From Bacteroidales bacterium (GTDB taxonomy: Bacteria > Bacteroidota > Bacteroidia > Bacteroidales > UBA7960): a stretch of 8,410 nucleotides of DNA. The translations under genes were made by a program, and so were the position numbers. This document shows, one piece after another, positions 6,260 through 8,410 of the stretch (positions within the stretch are counted from its first letter, which is position 1; each line of letters starts with the position of its first letter). The notes beneath the pieces are model-generated. The model was given only the letters and a program-made list of their open reading frames with translations. It did no database searches and had not been told where the DNA came from. Location: assembly GCA_007128045.1 (NCBI GenBank), contig SKYG01000250.1:1-8410 (forward strand). The letters run 5' to 3'.

Positions 6260-6741
6260 TCCGGCTTGATTTTATAGATGTTTACTGTTTCCATAACCTT
6301 ACCGGACTGCTCACTGATCACCAAAGGATGTATATCTGTTGCTGCCATGCGATTGCACCGCATGAGCCTGTCGGCAGTGGTAAACACACCCTTGGCAAGA
6401 CCATATTCGACAATCAGCCCTTTGCTGAATGAAGAACAACTATGCTCGTAAAGACATGCTGAAGGAATCTGAGGTGAAACCACTCTTTGATAAACATACA
6501 TAAGTCCGGAAAACACCAATGTTACCGGATTATATCTTGCCAGGAAACTTTGGCGTTTTACCTGCATCACAGACACGTAGTTCTGCACAGATATTTGCTC
6601 AACGCAGTTGCTGCATAAGCTGCCTGAAAGAATGTCAGCATCACTTTTTGGTGGAGCCGCCAACAGGAATGAGCCTGATAAGCATGTGATCACCACCAGC
6701 ATGAATATGCCAGAAACTGTTTTAATCAAGAACTTTTGCAT
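6256..6741 (-). CDS. exported YidD-domain protein, cassette B
   Basis: 161 residues. An N-terminal hydrophobic stretch (IKTVSGIFMLVVITCLSGSFLLAA, after a basic start) is a probable signal peptide or anchor, cleavage near 28-29. A polar linker with LCSNCV (Cys43 and Cys46, a CxxC pair) follows. The YidD core runs from about 72 to 130: NPVTLVFSGLMYVYQRVVSP, CLYEHSCSSFSKGLI (Cys96, Cys102), YGLAKGVFTTADRLMRCN (Cys129). The family PSCS is HSCS here, and the C-terminal GG-D-PVP element is lost, so this copy is more diverged than that at 1051-1467. YidD normally assists membrane protein insertion from the cytoplasmic side; export would place this one in the periplasm. It overlaps the LolA-like gene by 20 bases and the next gene by 4. 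Domain call is good, function inferred. Confidence 0.82.
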   Translation of the reverse strand: MQKFLIKTVSGIFMLVVITCLSGSFLLAAPPKSDADILSGSLCSNCVEQISVQNYVSVMQVKRQSFLARYNPVTLVFSGLMYVYQRVVSPQIPSACLYEHSCSSFSKGLIVEYGLAKGVFTTADRLMRCNRMAATDIHPLVISEQSGKVMETVNIYKIKPE

Positions 6742-7426
6742 CTTCAGGGATTCTAAATTGAAACCATGGACTACTGGCTTCCCGGTTAATTTTTATGTCA
6801 GAGAACCTGATGCGGTTCACAATGGAGTCATTACCAGGAAGGTAGTTGAATTCTGTAATGGTTGTAGGAAGAATTACCTCAGAATAATTCTGATAATCTG
6901 TATAGAACACCTTTTTCACCAGATTCTTATGGCTGTCATAGTACCCTGCATAAATTGGCAGGTGGTTCTCATGCACCAATTCAATCCGGCTGAACAGGTG
7001 CCATAAACTATTCGGAGGAAACCAGGTTGTTTTTACCAGATCGTCAACAAACCCTGTTTCGGCTAGCTCAAAACCTATTTGCCTCAATCCAAGATCCTGA
7101 ATTCTTCCAGACAAGAAATAATAAATCAGGTGATTATCTGTGCTGTAGTCTAAACTTTGTTCCCTATACACAGTATGTTCTGCTTCGTCATAAATGGCCA
7201 CCTCACCTTTGTTTGTGGTCACCATGATATGGGTAACCGGAGACACGTATTTTGTAACGAGCCTGCCATCCAATGACTGATAATATAATTCAGCACGAAC
7301 ATCGACCCGCTTCCCTTTATGAAGGCTTTGACTTTCCATGCGCATCATGATCCGCTCCACCCCCATATTGCGGAAACCTGACAACATAATAAACACAAGG
7401 CAACACAGTAAAAAATACTTGTTCAT
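6722..7426 (-). CDS. LolA-like exported protein, cassette B
   Basis: 234 residues. The start gives a short signal peptide (MNKYFLLCCLVFIMLSGF, end near 18-22). The body is beta-strand rich with a GEVAIYDEAEHTVYRE segment (74-89), VKTTWFP at 131-137, FYTDY...VILPTTI at 174-190, a FSDIKIN element near 208-214 and a FRIPEDA end. TTWxP and the FxxDY block fall at the same residue numbers as in the protein at 405-1088, so the two are clear homologues of equal architecture despite low identity. By fold pattern they belong with LolA-like lipid or lipoprotein carriers of Bacteroidota; cargo is unknown. It is the first gene of cassette B and overlaps the YidD gene by 20 bases. The leader contains TACTATTTG, one base off the TAnnTTTG spacing, so a promoter there is only a possibility. 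The upstream intergenic space holds the palindromic repeat. Confidence 0.72.
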   Translation of the reverse strand: MNKYFLLCCLVFIMLSGFRNMGVERIMMRMESQSLHKGKRVDVRAELYYQSLDGRLVTKYVSPVTHIMVTTNKGEVAIYDEAEHTVYREQSLDYSTDNHLIYYFLSGRIQDLGLRQIGFELAETGFVDDLVKTTWFPPNSLWHLFSRIELVHENHLPIYAGYYDSHKNLVKKVFYTDYQNYSEVILPTTITEFNYLPGNDSIVNRIRFSDIKINREASSPWFQFRIPEDAKVLD

Positions 7427-7471
7427 AAGGTTGGTTTTAAGAAGCTATTCAACAAATAGTATACGACTATT

Positions 7472-7618
7472 TAGTGTCTGTCCATAATGTCCAATATCTG
7501 CGTTATGCTCGTCCGAAAATTGCTCATCCCGAGTTGTCGGGACTCCGCATTTTCGTACTTCGCATGCCTTGATCTCGAACATTCTGACCCAGACACTTGA
7601 CTTTATTGACAGACACTA
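7472..7618. repeat. palindromic intergenic repeat element (about 147 bp, MITE/REP-like)
   Basis: The two ends are inverted copies: TAGTGTCTGTC at 7472-7482 matches the complement of GACAGACACTA at 7608-7618, and the 20-bp arms (7472-7491 and 7599-7618) agree at 18 positions. Inside are nested inverted repeats: CGAAAATTGC (7514-7523) against GCATTTTCG (7547-7555), with a central hairpin TCCCGA-GTTG-TCGGGA (7527-7542). A partial copy of the end (AGACACT at 7591-7597) lies just inside the right arm. No reading frame of note. Palindromic elements of about this length with AGTGTCTGTC ends recur between genes in Bacteroidota genomes in my recollection; that is memory, not a search. The right end is 1 base from the histidine kinase stop codon, so it may also serve as that gene's terminator. 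Confidence 0.7.
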
Positions 7619-7619
7619 T

Positions 7620-8410
7620 TTAAGTAACCCTTTTCAGCATAATCCTGAAGGTAGTTCCTTTGTTCGCAGCAGATTCTTTTACAAAAAGCTTGCCTTTATG
7701 ATAATTCTCAATAATTCTTTTACTCAGTGAAAGGCCCAGGCCCCATCCCCGTTTCTTACTGGTGTATCCAGGTTTGAAAATAGAACTGAATTTCGAAGGA
7801 TGTATCCCTTTACCTGTATCTGAGATATCAATAGTTACTTGTTTGCTGGTAGCAGCTGCCCTGATCGTGATCTTTCCCTCTCCTTCCATGGCATCGATCG
7901 CATTTTTTATGATATTCTCAATCACCCATCCGAATAAATGTGTATTGATAGGCACCATGATAGAATCTTCGGCATGTTTGATGAGAAACTGTACCTTGTC
8001 AGATGTCCGGCTTTGCATATAACCAACGGCATCATGCAGGGTTTGAATGATATCAACAGGTACCAGTTTTGGTGCTGACCCAATCTTTGAAAACCTTTCA
8101 GTGATGTTCTCCAGCCGCCTGATGTCCTTTACAATTTCATTAACAGTATCTTCATCAACCCCCTTCATTTTCAACAGCTCTACCCAGGCCAGCAATGATG
8201 ATAAGGGTGTGCCAAGCTGATGGGCGGTTTCTTTCGACATCCCGACCCAGACAAGGTTCTGCTCTGCATTCCTGGCAATACTGAATAAGATGTAGGCAAC
8301 CAGTAAAAATATACCCACCACTACCAATTGTGCAATGGGATAATACCTTAACTGGGTAACAAGGAACGAATTGGTATAGTATACGTGAGCGGTACCATAA
8401 CTGGGAAGGT
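7620..8410 (-). CDS. sensor histidine kinase, C-terminal part (5' end outside window)
   Basis: 262 residues are visible; the frame is open past the right edge, so the start is missing. The visible order is: end of a probable extracytoplasmic sensor segment (HVYYTNSFLVTQLRYYPIAQ), one transmembrane helix (LVVVGIFLLVAYILFSIA), a short linker, the dimerisation/phosphoacceptor helix with H-box KETAHQLGTPLSSL (His codon at 8220-8222), then the HATPase domain with N-box ENIIKNAIDAM, G1 box DTGKGI, F-box IFKPGYTSKKRG and G2 box GWGLGLSLS. All catalytic motifs are intact. It would autophosphorylate the His and pass phosphate to a response regulator, which is not in the window. Kinases with this AHQLGTPLS box and one membrane helix just before it are common in Bacteroidota. 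The gene reads toward cassette B, but the palindromic repeat lies between them, so co-transcription is doubtful. Confidence 0.93.
   Translation of the reverse strand, partial: LPSYGTAHVYYTNSFLVTQLRYYPIAQLVVVGIFLLVAYILFSIARNAEQNLVWVGMSKETAHQLGTPLSSLLAWVELLKMKGVDEDTVNEIVKDIRRLENITERFSKIGSAPKLVPVDIIQTLHDAVGYMQSRTSDKVQFLIKHAEDSIMVPINTHLFGWVIENIIKNAIDAMEGEGKITIRAAATSKQVTIDISDTGKGIHPSKFSSIFKPGYTSKKRGWGLGLSLSKRIIENYHKGKLFVKESAANKGTTFRIMLKRVT

Noticed and set aside
6608..7006. Open frame of 132 codons on the plus strand
   Set aside because: Antisense to the YidD and LolA-like genes of cassette B, both backed by homologues at 405-1467; no recognisable domain.
7472..7618. CRISPR array or tRNA-like structure
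   Set aside because: There is one palindromic unit, no regular repeats with spacers, and no cloverleaf or anticodon arm.
7762..8022. Plus-strand frame of 86 codons inside the histidine kinase
   Set aside because: It is antisense to the HATPase domain with all catalytic boxes intact.
8325..8327. TTG as the start of the histidine kinase
   Set aside because: The frame stays open and protein-like beyond it to the window edge, with a sensor-type segment before the membrane helix, so the true start is outside.

Overview
The window looks like chromosomal DNA of a Bacteroidota (Bacteroidetes) bacterium. The evidence is a TAnnTTTG-type -7 promoter element before the TM2 gene, A/T-rich leaders without Shine-Dalgarno sites, a histidine kinase with the AHQLGTPLS H-box common in that phylum, and secreted TM2 and LolA-like proteins of Bacteroidota style. 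The order or genus cannot be resolved from sequence alone. No rRNA, tRNA, CRISPR array, integrase or transposase gene is visible.

Layout: (1) 1-200 (+) is the 3' end of a small membrane protein gene entering from the left, followed by a strong hairpin at 255-312. (2) 405-3089 (+) is cassette A, four overlapping genes: a LolA-like exported protein, an exported YidD-domain protein, a TPR/membrane protein of type 'A', and a TPR/membrane protein of type 'B'. (3) 3173-3592 (+) is a secreted-type TM2-domain protein with its own likely promoter. (4) 3604-7426 (-) is cassette B, with the same four gene types in the same order on the opposite strand: LolA-like (7426-6722), YidD (6741-6256), type A (6259-5354), type B (5418-3604). 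(5) 7472-7618 is a palindromic intergenic repeat. (6) 7620-8410 (-) is a sensor histidine kinase whose N-terminus lies beyond the right edge.

The main observation is that the window holds two diverged copies of one four-gene operon, facing each other around a TM2 gene. Gene-by-gene correspondence is visible by eye. Both LolA-like proteins carry TTWxP and an FxxDY...P...I block at the same residue numbers. Both YidD proteins keep the Cys-rich YidD core, but behind a signal peptide. Both type A proteins share SP-x-PGxGKxYAG-x-FYIGNIxGSV. Both type B proteins share PGxGxxYAG followed by YxxGG and a charged helix. All eight products appear exported or membrane-bound, so the cassette reads as an envelope system that may handle hydrophobic or lipidated cargo with a LolA-like carrier and a YidD-like factor. 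That function is inference. I know of no description of this cassette, though I cannot search for one.
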